Shown: positions 1 to 10,085, counted from the stretch's first letter. The stretch: DNA of 64,000 nucleotides from Oegoconia quadripuncta (GCA_949316235.1 OX438751.1:23651885-23715884); one strand, 5' to 3'. Notes: generated by a model not told the origin, from the letters alone. Program-made: numbers and translations.

Positions 1-179
1 CGGCAGCGGTATTCCCGAACGAGTACGACATTGGAACCTTCAAGAAACGAGCCTACACCTTCCTCAAAGGCCTGCAACGCATCTGTGACCCTTTTGGTGT
101 TGCGGGTGTCCATGGGCGGCCGTGATTGCTTTCCATCAGGTGACCCGCATGCTCGTTTGCCGCCCTTTATAAAAAAAAA
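1..179 (+). mobile_element. LINE-1 3' end (non-LTR retrotransposon, 5' cut by window edge)
   Basis: The frame from the first bases reads [20 protein letters not shown] and ends ...GVHGRP at a stop near 123, followed by a short 3' UTR and an A-run at 172-179. This is the C-terminus and tail of a reverse-transcriptase polyprotein. Related copies lie at 9290-9468 (minus), 10438-10820 (plus) and, internally deleted, 22051-22499 (minus). All end with the same UTR and a poly-A. The clade (CR1/jockey-like) is from memory of lepidopteran LINEs and is not proven here. Confidence 0.75.
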
Positions 180-195
180 CCTATTACTAAATACC

Positions 196-367
196 AAGCA
201 GCAATGTTAATAGCATTGTTGTGTTCCGGTTGTCAGAGATAAGATAGCCAGCCCGCCAAATGTGTTGGGATTTCCGGGTCAGTACGCTTCCACTTTCGAC
301 CTCATCTTCACTTAACATCAGGTGTGATTGAGGTCAAGCACAAACCCGTCGTGCATAAATAAAAAAC
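196..367 (+). mobile_element. SINE-C, 3' part
   Basis: Matches the 3' two-thirds of SINE-C (compare 7061-7398 plus and 14790-15095 minus), with the marker segments gttgtgttccggttgtcaga and caggtgtgattgaggtcaag and an A-rich end. The tRNA-like head is missing. It abuts the inverted-repeat arm that starts at 371. Confidence 0.8.
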
Positions 368-370
368 ATC

Positions 371-788
371 GCCTGCCCGTGAATCGAACCCGAACCTCCC
401 AAATTGGGAAACCGGGTCTTAACCGCTGTGCTACCGACGCTCCAAAAACTGTATTAAAAGCGCAATATCTTCGATACGGCTTCACCGACTTTTTGAAACA
501 TGGTTAAGAACCTGTCCCCTCGTTTAAACTTTCATATAAAAAAACTCACTCAAATCGGACCAGCCACTGCTGAGATACGTCCGGACAAAGACTGAACACA
601 CACACAACACAACGCCCTCAAAGACATATTACCCGTCGTTTTATATTGGGGGTTAAAATCTATTTCGTACAATTTGGTCGACTGTTTGAAGTGTTATTTT
701 GCAAACCTTGGTATTTCATCATGGTCATCAACAACTTTACATGTCCCCACGGTTGGGCTATAGCCTCCTCTTGCTGGGAAAGGGTTTG
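371..788 (-). repeat. Left arm of a ~400-bp inverted duplication (SINE-A head, family D, SINE-5S tail)
   Basis: Read on the minus strand this stretch matches 2011-2401 in the same order: the tail of the 5S-headed SINE (740-788), family D (about 445-712) and the first ~74 bp of SINE-A (371-444). The junction between family D and the SINE-A head is the same in both arms, so the mosaic was formed before it was duplicated. This arm carries about 25 extra bases near 712-740. The spacer between arms is about 1.2 kb. Confidence 0.8.
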
Positions 789-1785
789 TCCGGACACAAA
801 GACTGAACACACACACACAACACACTTCTCTAATAGTGGTGCCACTTTCAGACTTGTTTTCCTTCCAGACAGTCGATCGTAAAAACATCAAATGAAAAGT
901 ACTACCTATTCGTATTAGTAGTACTTACAACGTATTGCTTTCACATTTGTTATCTAGTATTATGTAGTTTTTAACATAATCCAAAATATACTTCAAGTGC
1001 CAACTTTTTCAAGTTAATCGGTGGCTATCGTAATTCTTTGTTTCCTGTTAATTTGTTTACCGTTCTACTCACTCCAATCATGACCTACGCAATTTCGGGG
1101 TCAATAAAATACAGTTACTTCATTCATTGTCGTTTGTTTGAAAAGTTCACCAATTTAGGCTTCAGGTTCGTGAGGTAAGAGTTTTTATTCTAACCCCTGG
1201 TTGGTAACACGGAGTTTCGATGTGATTAATTTTTCAAATGACTTCTTATTTTATAGCAGATTTGAAGTTATATTGTTAAAAAAAGCCGAGCTTTGCAGAG
1301 AATTTGAATGGGATGACATTTTTGTATTACATCACTGACGATATAAGATAAAATGCTCTCATATTTATGCAAAGTTTTGTTACAACGTATTCTTTTTGTT
1401 TTTTCAGTGTTGGGATAACAATAAAAATTTCATTGGCTGTTCGTTATGAAACGGAGGAAGGTTTCGTTTTTGTTGTAATGATAATATACATTTTCATTGT
1501 ATTTTTTTATATTCGTTTTAATTTCTCATGGAACATAATTATAAGTTAAAGTCTGTGAGCATATTTTTTGGAACATTTTTAAATCGGAACTAAATCTATT
1601 ACGTCAATTACGTCGCATCAATTAAAATATCTATGTTATTAAGTATCATTTTCAGGATTTCGTTAAAAGTTCGTTTCGTTCGCTCATCAAAGCGCATAAA
1701 TATCTACCAGAATTTCAAATCAAATGAAACTAATGAAAGAATGAATTTTGACCCAAAAGATAATATAAACATAGTAAATACCAAA
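789..1785. other. Unassigned AT-rich stretch
   Basis: The first ~70 bases still look like a scrap of family D (CA-rich run around 805-825). The rest has only short chance reading frames and low-complexity T-rich sequence. I recognise no gene or repeat family here. Confidence 0.5.
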
Positions 1786-2060
1786 ACTCGTGGCGCAGTC
1801 GCATTAGCTATTTGTTTTCGATTAGCTAAGTTAAGCAATGTCTGACGTGGTCAGTTCTTGGATGGGTGACCACTAGTGGCATTTTAATACGAGTGTTTGC
1901 TTGCTTCGGAGGGCATGTTAAATAGTCAGTCTCGGTTGTTTTGGCCCAAGTCAAGGCGGTACAGGAGCGGCTTAAAAACACCAGCTGGGCCCGCGTGGTG
2001 AATTATGGCCCAAACCCTTTTCCAGCAAGAGGAGGTTATAGCCCAGCCGTGGGGACATGT
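1786..2060 (+). mobile_element. SINE-5S: 5S-rRNA-headed SINE
   Basis: After a short head (actcgtggcgcagtcgc, which also resembles a tRNA A box), positions 1814-1876 match the 5S rRNA internal control region: aagttaagcaatgtc at 1828 and cttggatgggtgacc ending at 1871. From recalled insect 5S rRNA, about 38 of 44 positions agree. The body then runs through gcttcggagggcatgtta to ggcccgcgtggtga and a tail like that of SINE-A. Related copies: 15575-15640, 34553-34656 (minus), 45321-45668 and 58545-58822 (minus). The 5S region would act as a type 1 pol III promoter. Confidence 0.75.
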
Positions 2061-2328
2061 AAAGGTTTGCAAAATAACACTTCAAACAGTCGACCAAATT
2101 GTACGAAATAGATTTTTAACCCCCAATTAAAAACGACGGGTAATATGTCTACGACGGCGTTGTGTTGTGTGTGTGTATTCAGTCTTTATACGGACGTATC
2201 TCAGCAGTGGCTGGTCCGATTTGAGTGAGGTTTTTTTATAGGAAAGATAAAACGAGGGGACAGTTTCTTAACTATGTGTGAGAAAATCGATTAAGCCGTA
2301 TCGAAGCTTCGCTTTTAATACAGTTTTT
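2061..2328 (+). repeat. Family D repeat segment
   Basis: Contains the recurring blocks of family D: aacccccaattaaaaacgac, a GT-rich run, cggacgtatctcagcagtgg, a 'gattaagccgt' block and cttttaatacagtttttgg. Other copies are at 445-712 (minus), 12601-12970, 18150-18805 and 49720-49915. No coding capacity is visible and I cannot assign it to a transposon class. Confidence 0.65.
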
Positions 2329-2680
2329 GGAGCGTCGGTGGCACAGGGGTTAAGACGCGGTCTCCCAATTTGGGATGTCCGGGTTCGATTCCCAGGCAGG
2401 CCATGTAGCAATGAGTTTTTAAATTAAATTGAATTACTTATGTGTATTTATCTGACTGCTCCTAACCGGTGAAGGAAAACATCGTGAGGAAACCTGAATG
2501 GCTGAGAAATAAAAATTCAAAGACAAAAAAAAAAAAAAAAAGTCAAAGTCAAAGTCAATTCAAAGTCTCCAACCCGCAATGGTCCAGCGTGGTGGACTTT
2601 GGCCCATACTCGCTCATATACGAGGGAAGGCCTTTATCCCTGCAGTGGGATGTTTACGGGCTGATGTTGATGACAGTTTT
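2329..2680 (+). mobile_element. SINE-A, full length with internal A-run expansion
   Basis: The tRNA-derived head has an A-box-like ggtggcacaggggtt and the B box gggttcgattccc. An AT-rich spacer, the body (gtggtggactttggcccata) and the tail ending gggatgtttacgggctgatg follow. Positions 2525-2560 hold an A-run plus repeats of gtcaaa that other copies lack. It is inserted in family D. Other copies: 15868-16178, 19724-20030, 60348-60648 (minus). Confidence 0.85.
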
Positions 2681-2815
2681 AGGTAGACAGTGTTGATGAA
2701 AATATCATATCCTATCGACGGTTTTCTAATATTAAAAAAAGTTCTTATAGCCGCATGTTTGATGGAAAAACGGTTTAGTCGTTCAAAGAAATGTAACTAA
2801 ATATAGTAACACTAT
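2681..2815 (+). repeat. Family D continuation, start of the segment duplicated at 16.2 kb
   Basis: Sequence to the right of SINE-A (cgacggtttt..., then gttcttatagccgcatgttt) recurs to the right of the SINE-A copy at 15868. The match is lost near 2815 and resumes at about 3685, where actttttgatttctaaattg appears in both loci. Confidence 0.65.
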
Positions 2816-3340
2816 ATTTTAGTCTAGTCTAACTGGATGATATAATCATTGTTGCATCAATGTTGTCGGGGGTTTTCTAAATTTTCATTTATTCTTCGCG
2901 CTATAGCGTTGGTTTCATAATAAATCATGTTTATATTCATGCATGGGTACTTTCATCCATCTATAAAATCACGGACTTTATCCCAAATGGGATGGTCAGA
3001 GATATACCAAACAATAATAGCAGTTCCAAACATTAAACAACTACAGGGATTAAACAATATCCACGGTTCACATTATGAAATATATGCAATGCATGCATGC
3101 AATGTTGAAACGTGAAAATCTATACATGTTTTTGATGGAAAGGGTACTTTCATCTAATTGTTTAACCCTGTATGTAGCACGTGTGAGGTCACTGACCCAC
3201 TACACTGTTGAACTTGCCAAAGGATGGACAGAAAAAAATATATACGTGTAAACATACCTATTGGCTATGCACTATTAAATAAAGACTTGTTGCACACCTG
3301 TGCAGAGCGTGTATGGAGGCAGAAAAGCAGCCGCTTCCGC
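2816..3340. other. Segment absent from the second duplicated locus
   Basis: Begins with a family-D end (ctggatgatataatcatt) and then holds unassigned sequence with a TATGCAATGCATGCATGCAA-like alternating stretch near 3080. No gene recognised. Confidence 0.45.
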
Positions 3341-3466
3341 ACCAACGTACGTCGCAATGGTGAACTTTCGCAGTAACGTATATCGCAGTAAAGAACTTTC
3401 GCGACAACGTACTTCGCAATGGTAAACTTTCGCAGTAACGTACATCTCAGTAATGAACTTCGCAAC
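3341..3466. repeat. Two-copy tandem repeat, ~62-bp unit
   Basis: The units starting near 3341 and 3403 both read caacgtac.tcgcaatggt.aactttcgcagtaacgta (broken here for length). Within each unit the block ttcgcagtaacgta gives a weaker ~30-bp sub-period. Locally less AT-rich than the flanks. Confidence 0.75.
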
Positions 3467-3529
3467 TATGTATTACACTCCATCTTAGGATGTCAAGGTA
3501 CAGGGCATAGCACTTCGGCACACTTCGGA

Positions 3530-3635
3530 CACCAGTCTATCAACCATCTGGTATCTATAATACAAGCCTAGTTGCTTAGTGTGGAACTAGATGGCGCTGT
3601 GTGTATGTGCAAAGATATTTATTTATTTATTATAA
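3530..3635 (+). mobile_element. SINE-B' 3' part
   Basis: Contains accatctggtatctataata, ttgcttagtgtggaactaga and a TTTA-repeat tail, as in SINE-B' at 63160-63318 (plus) and 33136-33412 (minus). The tRNA-like head is absent (5' truncated). Confidence 0.75.
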
Positions 3636-4581
3636 ATATTTGAATACTGATTATATAGTAAAATGCCTGTTATCTAATTAAGTTAGCTAGACTTACTTTT
3701 TGATTTCTAAATTGTGATGAGAGATTTACTTCATTAGGGTTCTGTGACAAAATGGCAAAAACAAGGGCAAAAATTCATAATGTACGTCCATTAGCTATTT
3801 TAGTTTATTTATTTTTGCAGTCAGTAAAATTGCCATTGTTGTAGTTATTACTTGTGTGTAAATATTTATAAAATTGAACAGACACTCTTTTCTTACGAAT
3901 GTCTTAAAATTTTAGGGTCCTGAGAAGCCTATTACGAACCCCCACTAAGTCTAAATCCATCATTATTTTTAATAAAGCCTCAATTTTAATCTTACACCTT
4001 TGCGCCCTCGTCGCTAATCACTTGAACTTTGCAAACGCGTCTTTCAAAAGCGTCTTTTCAAGTTTCTTGTTCGAGATCACCGATGCAATGTCACTTACCC
4101 CAAACTCCTTCAAGTCTCACAAGTCACACCCGCATAAAGAAGAAAACACTATGGACTTACGACGACGGCAATAAGCTTTAGAATCCTCTGAACGAGCTTT
4201 CTAAATAAGCTAACAAATTGAGACGTGTTTCGTTTAATTAGAAGTTCTCCTCTCAAGATGTCTGTTTGAAACCGAACGGATAATGTTCCACCAATTAGTT
4301 AAGTTTGTGGGATTTTAATGAGACTGTCGCTTTTGGTAGCTGTTTAAAAAGAAAACACAAACAGATCTTTAGAATTTTCAAATGTCATACAGTATTCGCG
4401 TTTTTGACAGATAGATACGTCAGTGAAGTCTTTTAATTAAAATGTTATGGTGTAACCACACTTTCGTTTTGTGTACTGTTACTCGTTAATTTGATAGAAA
4501 GCTGGAAGATATTGGGTGTAATTTAAACACTCTTTCTTTCATTATTCGATCTTGAGATCTTTAATTCTGTCTTTCTGCTCA
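3636..4581. other. Unassigned, includes duplicated block 3685-3890
   Basis: 3685-3890 matches 16350-16550 nearly base for base (actttttgatttctaaattg through tttgcagtcagtaaaattgc). The rest to 4581 is AT-rich with no reading frame or repeat that I recognise. Confidence 0.55.
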
Positions 4582-4820
4582 TCATTACGAGCAACATCAA
4601 GTTACATAAGAGTAGTAGTAATCAATTTTCAAAATCAAAATCAAAAATATTTTATTCAATGAAGGATACAAAAATATCTCTTATTGAAAGTCAACATGTT
4701 ATTATTATTATTTTTTTAAATCATTACGAGCAACATCAAGTTACATAGTAGCACTCAATTTTCAAAATCAAATAATCAAAATCAAAAATATTTTATTCTA
4801 TGTAGTATACAAAAATATTT
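4582..4820. repeat. Tandem duplication, ~140-bp period
   Basis: Two copies start at tcattacgagcaacatcaag (4582 and 4722) and run through caattttcaaaatcaa and aaaaatattttattc. They differ mainly in the spacer. The repeated aatcaaaatc motif looks like a LINE tail microsatellite in reverse. Confidence 0.7.
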
Positions 4821-5222
4821 TTATTCTACCACATAAGAGTTTTATTCTCAAATAATATTATACATAACATTCCATGCACGAGCGGACCTGAGCCTGGTAA
4901 AGTACCAAATAGTCTTATGACTTATGTCCAGTAGTGGACTATTAACGTCTGCTGTGATGATGATGACGATAAATGTCCTTTAATCGCCTTTTACAACACA
5001 CGGGAATAATAAATAATAAATATTTTGGACATTTACACCAATCATCTAGTCCCAAACTAAGCAAAGCTTGTGCTATGGATACTAGATAACGGATAAACAT
5101 GCATAAATATTTATATAAACATCCATGACTCGGGAATAAATGTTCGTATTCATCACACAAACATTTACCCCTCGCGGGATTCGAACCCGCAACCGTTGGT
5201 TTCGCTGACAGGGTCACTATCC
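4814..5222 (-). mobile_element. SINE-B (minus) plus RTE-like tail; copy 1 of a 0.4-kb direct duplication
   Basis: The right part (about 4985-5222) is SINE-B on the minus strand: head with B box gggttcgaatcccgc, then gaacatttattcccgagtca and ...gggactagatgattggtgt. The left part, on the plus strand, ends cttatgtccagtagtggact followed by GATGATGATGA, like an RTE 3' end. The whole unit recurs at 6131-6541 in the same orientation with only scattered differences. Confidence 0.8.
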
Positions 5223-5540
5223 ACTACATAACTTAACAAGACGTTATGTATTTTTAAATTATATGTAATAATCATATATTTTAGCAAATTGTTTATAAGA
5301 GGGAGATGTAGCCCTGGGATGCCGACGGTAGATGGAGGTGATGAGGAGTTGGTTTAGGAGTTGAACGCCGTGGAAAGAGTAGCAGGTCTTCATACCTATT
5401 CTTCCAGCAGGCTTGTACAGAAGAAGTTGGTGAATAAATAACGGAATGAGCTGTAGTTCTGTTTTATTAGGCACTCACTTTTAAGGTATAATTTAAACTT
5501 AATTCCTTTTTGGTTTCCCGAAGTAAGTAACTTACTACTG
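5223..5540. other. Unassigned spacer
   Basis: No recognised repeat. A short open segment on the minus strand (5259-5474) has no visible motif and is probably chance. Confidence 0.4.
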
Positions 5541-5544
5541 GAGG

Positions 5545-5618
5545 CTTGACCTCAATCGCATCTGATAAATGAAGATGAGACTGAAGCTGAAAGCGCCCTT
5601 ATCCGGCACTTCCAATTC
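5545..5618 (-). mobile_element. Diverged SINE-C-like tail
   Basis: On the minus strand it keeps the SINE-C order: 'agatgcgattgaggtcaag' end, a 'cttcattta' block and a 'gcttcagtctcatctt' block. Strongly diverged and short. Confidence 0.4.
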
Positions 5619-5719
5619 CAATCAAATCAAATATATTTATTAATTCAAATGGTACGTTAAAAAAAACATTAAAAACATTAAAAAACATAAGGTACTGTAT
5701 TGCTACTATTAGTGCAAAC

Positions 5720-5878
5720 CTCATCTACTGGCAGCTTATATCTTTACCCTAAGGTTTGCCTGGAGGAGATCGCTGTTAGCGATAAGGCCGCCTTTTTGTG
5801 CGATTAATGATGTACATGAAGAATACTTCATGTAGCTTTTGTTAATTGTGCAATAAAGAGTATTTGATTGATTGATTA
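5720..5878 (+). mobile_element. LINE-L 3' tail with (GATT)n end
   Basis: Carries the LINE-L 3' UTR signature: ctaaggtttgcctggaggag, atcgctgttagcgataaggc, then gtgcaataaagagtatttga and GATTGATTGATT. AATAAA lies just before the repeat. Related tails at 33995-34160, 41385-41480, 41945-42115 (minus), 49082-49125 (minus), 58165-58345 (minus). Confidence 0.7.
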
Positions 5879-6130
5879 AAACATAAAATGTACATAATCA
5901 TATTGAATGATGAAACCAATGAATATCTCTATCTTATCTCAAACAGCTGGAACAAGCAATGCTCTCAATAATGCTGCTTGGAGACCATTTTAAACGTACA
6001 CCTGTGACGAGGTGTTCAACCTCGACCTCTTTGTCTTTCCTATGCTATTTGATTTTTTACTTTTTTGGAATTTAATTCAAAATTCGAAATTCTAAATTGT
6101 TTTTTAAACAGAAGGGAGTCGTTTTCCGAG
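5879..6130. other. Unassigned spacer between the direct duplicates
   Basis: AT-rich, no recognised feature. Together with 5223-5878 it separates the two 0.4-kb copies. Confidence 0.4.
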
Positions 6131-6541
6131 CTATATTTTTATTCTACCACATAATAGTTTTATTTTCAAATAATATTATACATAACATTCCATGCACGAG
6201 CGGACCTGAGCCTGGTAAAGTACCAAATGGTCTTATGACTTATGTACAGTAGTGGACTATCAACGTCTGCTGTGATGATGATGACGATAAAGGTCCTTTA
6301 ATCGCCTTTTACAACACACGGGAATAATAAATAATAAATATTTTGGACACTTACACCAATCATCTAGTCCCAAACTAAGCAAAGCTTGTGCTATGGATAC
6401 TAGATAACGGATAAACATACACAAATATTTATATAAACATCCATGACTCGGGAATAAATGTTCGCATTCATCACACAATTTACCCCTCGCGGGATTTGAA
6501 CCCACAACCGTTGGTTTCGCCAACAGGGTCACTATCCACTA
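6131..6541 (-). mobile_element. SINE-B plus RTE-like tail; copy 2 of the direct duplication
   Basis: Matches 4814-5222 throughout. It retains the complete SINE-B head (gaccggttggtgtagtggat on the minus strand), whereas copy 1 diverges at the last ~15 bases. A four-base deletion lies in the head-proximal region (acacaatttacccc against acacaaacatttacccc). Confidence 0.8.
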
Positions 6542-7060
6542 CACCAACCGGTCGTCAAATAGTATAAATAGAATAGACGGAGACCAGACAGCATTAAGTA
6601 TAAAGTTATACGAGATTCGTATAACTCAAATTATTTTTGCAGTACAATAATAATGCCTAATTATCGTTTAAAGTTGTGTATTTCCAGGACGATTAAAATA
6701 AAATTGTATATTTTCTCTTTCATATGCTTCACCGATCAAACACCTAATTACCAACACAATAAATTAGCACTAACCAAAGTCGTGTTAAACGAAGTAAAAA
6801 AATTAAAAGAATGAAAGCGTTAATTAAAGCCGCCTACGTTTTTAATATCAATAAAAATTTAGTTTGAGACACCCACTTATGAGTGACCCGGATGATAGAA
6901 TCTGTGCAATAAGTCAGTTCTCAGTGGATGCGGCAATATTACCTTCCAAGAAATCCTTGAATTGATGCCGCTATTAATTTCACAATGCTTTTTTCCCCAC
7001 CAACTAAACTTAAATTAAATTTTTAATTTAAATTCAATTTCATTTAGTCAATAACCGCCT
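6542..7060. other. Unassigned
   Basis: AT-rich sequence with no recognised element or reading frame. Ends where the SINE-C head begins, preceded by a duplicated 'aaccgcctccgtggct' start (7047 and 7068). Confidence 0.4.
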
Positions 7061-7398
7061 CCGTGGCTTTAACCGCCTCCGTGGCTCAATGTAAACAACA
7101 TTGGGTTTACGATTCGAAGGTCGCGGGTTCGATCCCCAGCGGAGTACATGTTTAAATACTCGGTTTAGTTGGTGGTAGGGCATTTTAAATGTCCGCCTGG
7201 CTAGCTACCACCATCTTGTCTAAATCTGCCGCCAAGCAGCAATGTTAATAGCATTGTTGTGTTCCGGTTGTCAGAGATAAGATAGCCAGTCCCTCAAATG
7301 TGTTGGGGTTTCCGGGTCAGCACGCTTCCACCTTCGGCCTCATCTTCACTTAACTTCAGGTGTGATTCAGGTCAAGAACGAACCCGTTGTGCATAAAA
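7061..7398 (+). mobile_element. SINE-C, full length
   Basis: tRNA-like head with A box cgtggctcaatgt and B box gggttcgatcccc, then a central palindromic block (ggtggtagggcatttt ... ctagctaccaccatc) and the tail caggtgtgattcaggtcaag with a final A-run. The first 15-20 bases are repeated in tandem at the 5' edge. The best reference copy of the family in this window. Confidence 0.85.
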
Positions 7399-8585
7399 AA
7401 AAAATAACAATAGGACATTGCGTCTGAGATATGGGTGCAACATAATCAAAACCTTTAAATAATGTAAAACATATTTGTTCTAAATAATTTTAATGATATT
7501 TTTCTGTTTGATTCAGATTAACGCCAGAGGACTCCTTTATATAGGAGTATGTTTAAGATTTGATGATGCACTCAAGATAGGAAGAAAGGAACCTTACTGA
7601 GGTGGGTTGTTTTGCCAATTTTGGCGGTTCAGTTTTCGCATTGCCTTCTCCAATACATTCCCACTTCTAAAACCCAACTACTCAAACCCATAATTGCAAA
7701 GCCGCGAGCAAGCGTCAGCAGAAACGCTAACTAATTGCTATTCAAAAAAGGCGAAAGCCCAACTGAAAACATTCCTAGGGCAGCTTTGAAGTTTTTTTAA
7801 AGGCTTTTGCCTTGATAAGCCACACTAGGCAAAAGGTAATAAGGCACTTTCACAGGTGTGACGTGTTCACGGTACAAAAACGAGTGGCAAGACGGCTTTG
7901 TGAATATCACTAGGGTTTTCTTTGGGGTGTTTAGGAGTAATTCTTTTTGAAATTATGACGTGTCACGGTGTTTCGCGTTTGTAAACTAATTTTAAAGTAA
8001 CTATTTTACGAGATAAAGGACAATTCAACTTGCTTCGCACATTAGCTTGCACAAATACCAAATGGTAATATTAAATAAAATATCATTACCATAATATTAT
8101 TTTGGTATTTTTTATTACACAGAAATATAACAAGTGACAGTAAATGTATCGTGTACTTAATATATAGCATTAAGTAATATATTTTCATTGTAAATTATTT
8201 TGTAATACTACTAACTATATTTAGATACTTATTGTAATAATTGTAAGTAATATTGTTAAACTTAGTTTAGGTATATTCAAGTTTTGGTGTAAAACTAAAG
8301 CAATTTTGTGCTACTGTCTATATCTTCGAAATAGTAACCTGCGGATAACGTTGCTGGTTGTACAATGATCCACATCATTTTGTAAAACTAGATTAAGTAT
8401 ATAAATTGCACAGCTGTTTGTTGTCCTTAATAAAATAAAATCGCCACTATTAAAGTATAAACCCCCAATCTTGTACAACAAAAAAAAAAAAATCCCCAAA
8501 TTAAAATTAATTATATTAAAATAATAAGGAATTAACATTCAAATTATTATTTCTTATTGTGAAATCATTTCCTATTTCCTTACTC
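7399..8585. other. Unassigned AT-rich stretch
   Basis: No recognised gene. 8311-8538 is open on the minus strand but hydrophobic and A/T-driven, without a motif. Nothing resembling a known repeat of this window is seen. Confidence 0.45.
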
Positions 8586-8589
8586 ATTT

Positions 8590-9250
8590 ATTTAAATTCT
8601 TTATTTTGTAGGTACAATGGTACACTTAAAGTAATCAGTTTTTACAACACAATACAAATACACATTATTGCACAACATAAAAAAAATACAGTTACATAAA
8701 GTTGGTAAGAGTGGAACGTACAATTTTGCGATATCTTTTACATCTCTTTTTTTAAGCTACTGCTTATTCCTACTAGAAGAATAAGCAAGGAACTCGAAGG
8801 CTTGCTTTATAAAAGCATATATATTTTATTGTTAATTATGAAATAACGCATACAAACGAGGTGGTTATATCTATAATAATAATTATAAATATCCTTGACT
8901 AACACACAGCGACATCTAGGCTTGTATTGTGGATACCAGATGGTTGATATACTACATAAATACATTTTTTTTGTAAATAAATACTTATTATAAATGAAAA
9001 CATCCATAACTCGGGTACACATGTCCGTATTCATCACACAAACATATGCCCCTAGCGGGATTTGAACCCGCAACCTTTTTGGTATAGTGGTCAGCGTTGC
9101 TAACCACTACACTACACCACTACACTACACATTCTGATATTTTTATAATATGCTTTCCTGACGTTACTGTTTTACAGTATTTTTAAATTTAGATATAGAT
9201 TAATAAGCGAGCAGCAGATACTAATGTGCTTAGGTATATTCAAGCTAGTG
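8590..9250 (-). mobile_element. LINE-2 3' end interrupted by SINE-B'
   Basis: On the plus strand it begins tttattttgtaggtac and continues with the LINE-2 tail order (acttaaag, agctactgctta, gaataagcaagg, aactcgaagg, a 'ttatgaaata' block). It resumes at 9124 with ctgatatttttataatatgc. A scrap resembling the LINE-L tail (caaatacacattattgcaca) sits at 8655-8680. SINE-B' interrupts it at about 8866-9122. Confidence 0.65.
8866..9122 (-). mobile_element. SINE-B' inside LINE-2
   Basis: Minus-strand head with the B box gggttcaaatcccgc, preceded by gtagtggttagcaacgctga. Then the body (cggacatgtgtacccgagtt) and tail. The extreme 5' end is a small tandem repeat of cactaca on the plus strand. LINE-2 sequence continues on both sides, so this insertion is younger than the LINE-2 copy. 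Confidence 0.8.
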
Positions 9251-9289
9251 TAGTAAAGAAAAGGAAAATTGCACAATTTTGGATTAATA

Positions 9290-9468
9290 GTTTTTTTTTT
9301 TTTTAATATGAGAGGGCGGCAAACGAGCATGCGGGTCACCTGATGGAAAGCAATCACCGCCGCCCATGGACAACCGCAACACCAAAAGGGTCACAGATGC
9401 GTTGCCGGCCTTTGAGGAAGGTGTAGGCTCGTTTCATGAAGGTTCCAATGTCGTACTCGTTCGTTCGT
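9290..9468 (-). mobile_element. LINE-1 3' end
   Basis: Minus-strand copy of the element at 1-179, starting in the YDIGTF segment and ending with the 3' UTR and a poly-A seen as T-run 9290-9302. 5' truncated to about 180 bp. Confidence 0.8.
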
Positions 9469-10085
9469 AATAGTCCATGGTTTCAGACTTTATTCTCTTT
9501 AAACCACTTTAAAGCAAATTGCTTTTCATGGGAAGATTTGCCCTAATCGCCATGCTGTGTGTTGCTGCTAATCTTTGTTACTGTACCTTTTACGATACCT
9601 GCAGGCAGTTATTCCTTTGCACGCCAGTCCGCCGATATCCATCCCCATTTCGAACTGAAAAATAAAATTTGATGTGGGATATTTTATCCACTTTTAAAAA
9701 CACCTCAGAATATGATCATCTAGGTAAATTCTGGCGACTTCTATCTCTAAATTATTCAAGTCATCTATAAGGTGACACACCAAATTTTATCTGTCTAGAG
9801 GATGACATAAAGAACGAACAATAGTTTTAACACCTAACAATTGTAAGACGGATGCACACTCGTCACACCTCCACATTGTAACTGGTTCGAATTTAAAAAA
9901 AACATAATATTCCACCCACGGATCTCTAATTATGAACATACCTGTTTCGGCTACTAGAGTACATCCAGTAAAGTATTTCTTAGAGGACGGAGCATTTCGA
10001 ATAATTAAATACTGGCAGTTTTATCACAGATTACTAAATAGGTACTTCGTAACAGATACATCACTCCAATACAAAAGCGATAATA
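9469..10085. other. Unassigned
   Basis: No recognised element. The last two bases (TA, 10084-10085) form the target duplication of the adjoining mariner-type MITE. Confidence 0.4.

Noticed and set aside
1814..1876. 5S rRNA gene
   Set aside because: Only the internal control region part is 5S-like, the 5' and 3' thirds are missing, and the segment is joined to a SINE body repeated elsewhere.
7061..7140. tRNA-like sequence with A and B boxes (also at 2329, 15868, 17123, 19724, 22985, 23172, 42687)
   Set aside because: Each is followed by a shared SINE body or matches the head of such a SINE, and no complete acceptor stem pairing is visible. They are tRNA-derived SINE heads, not tRNA genes.
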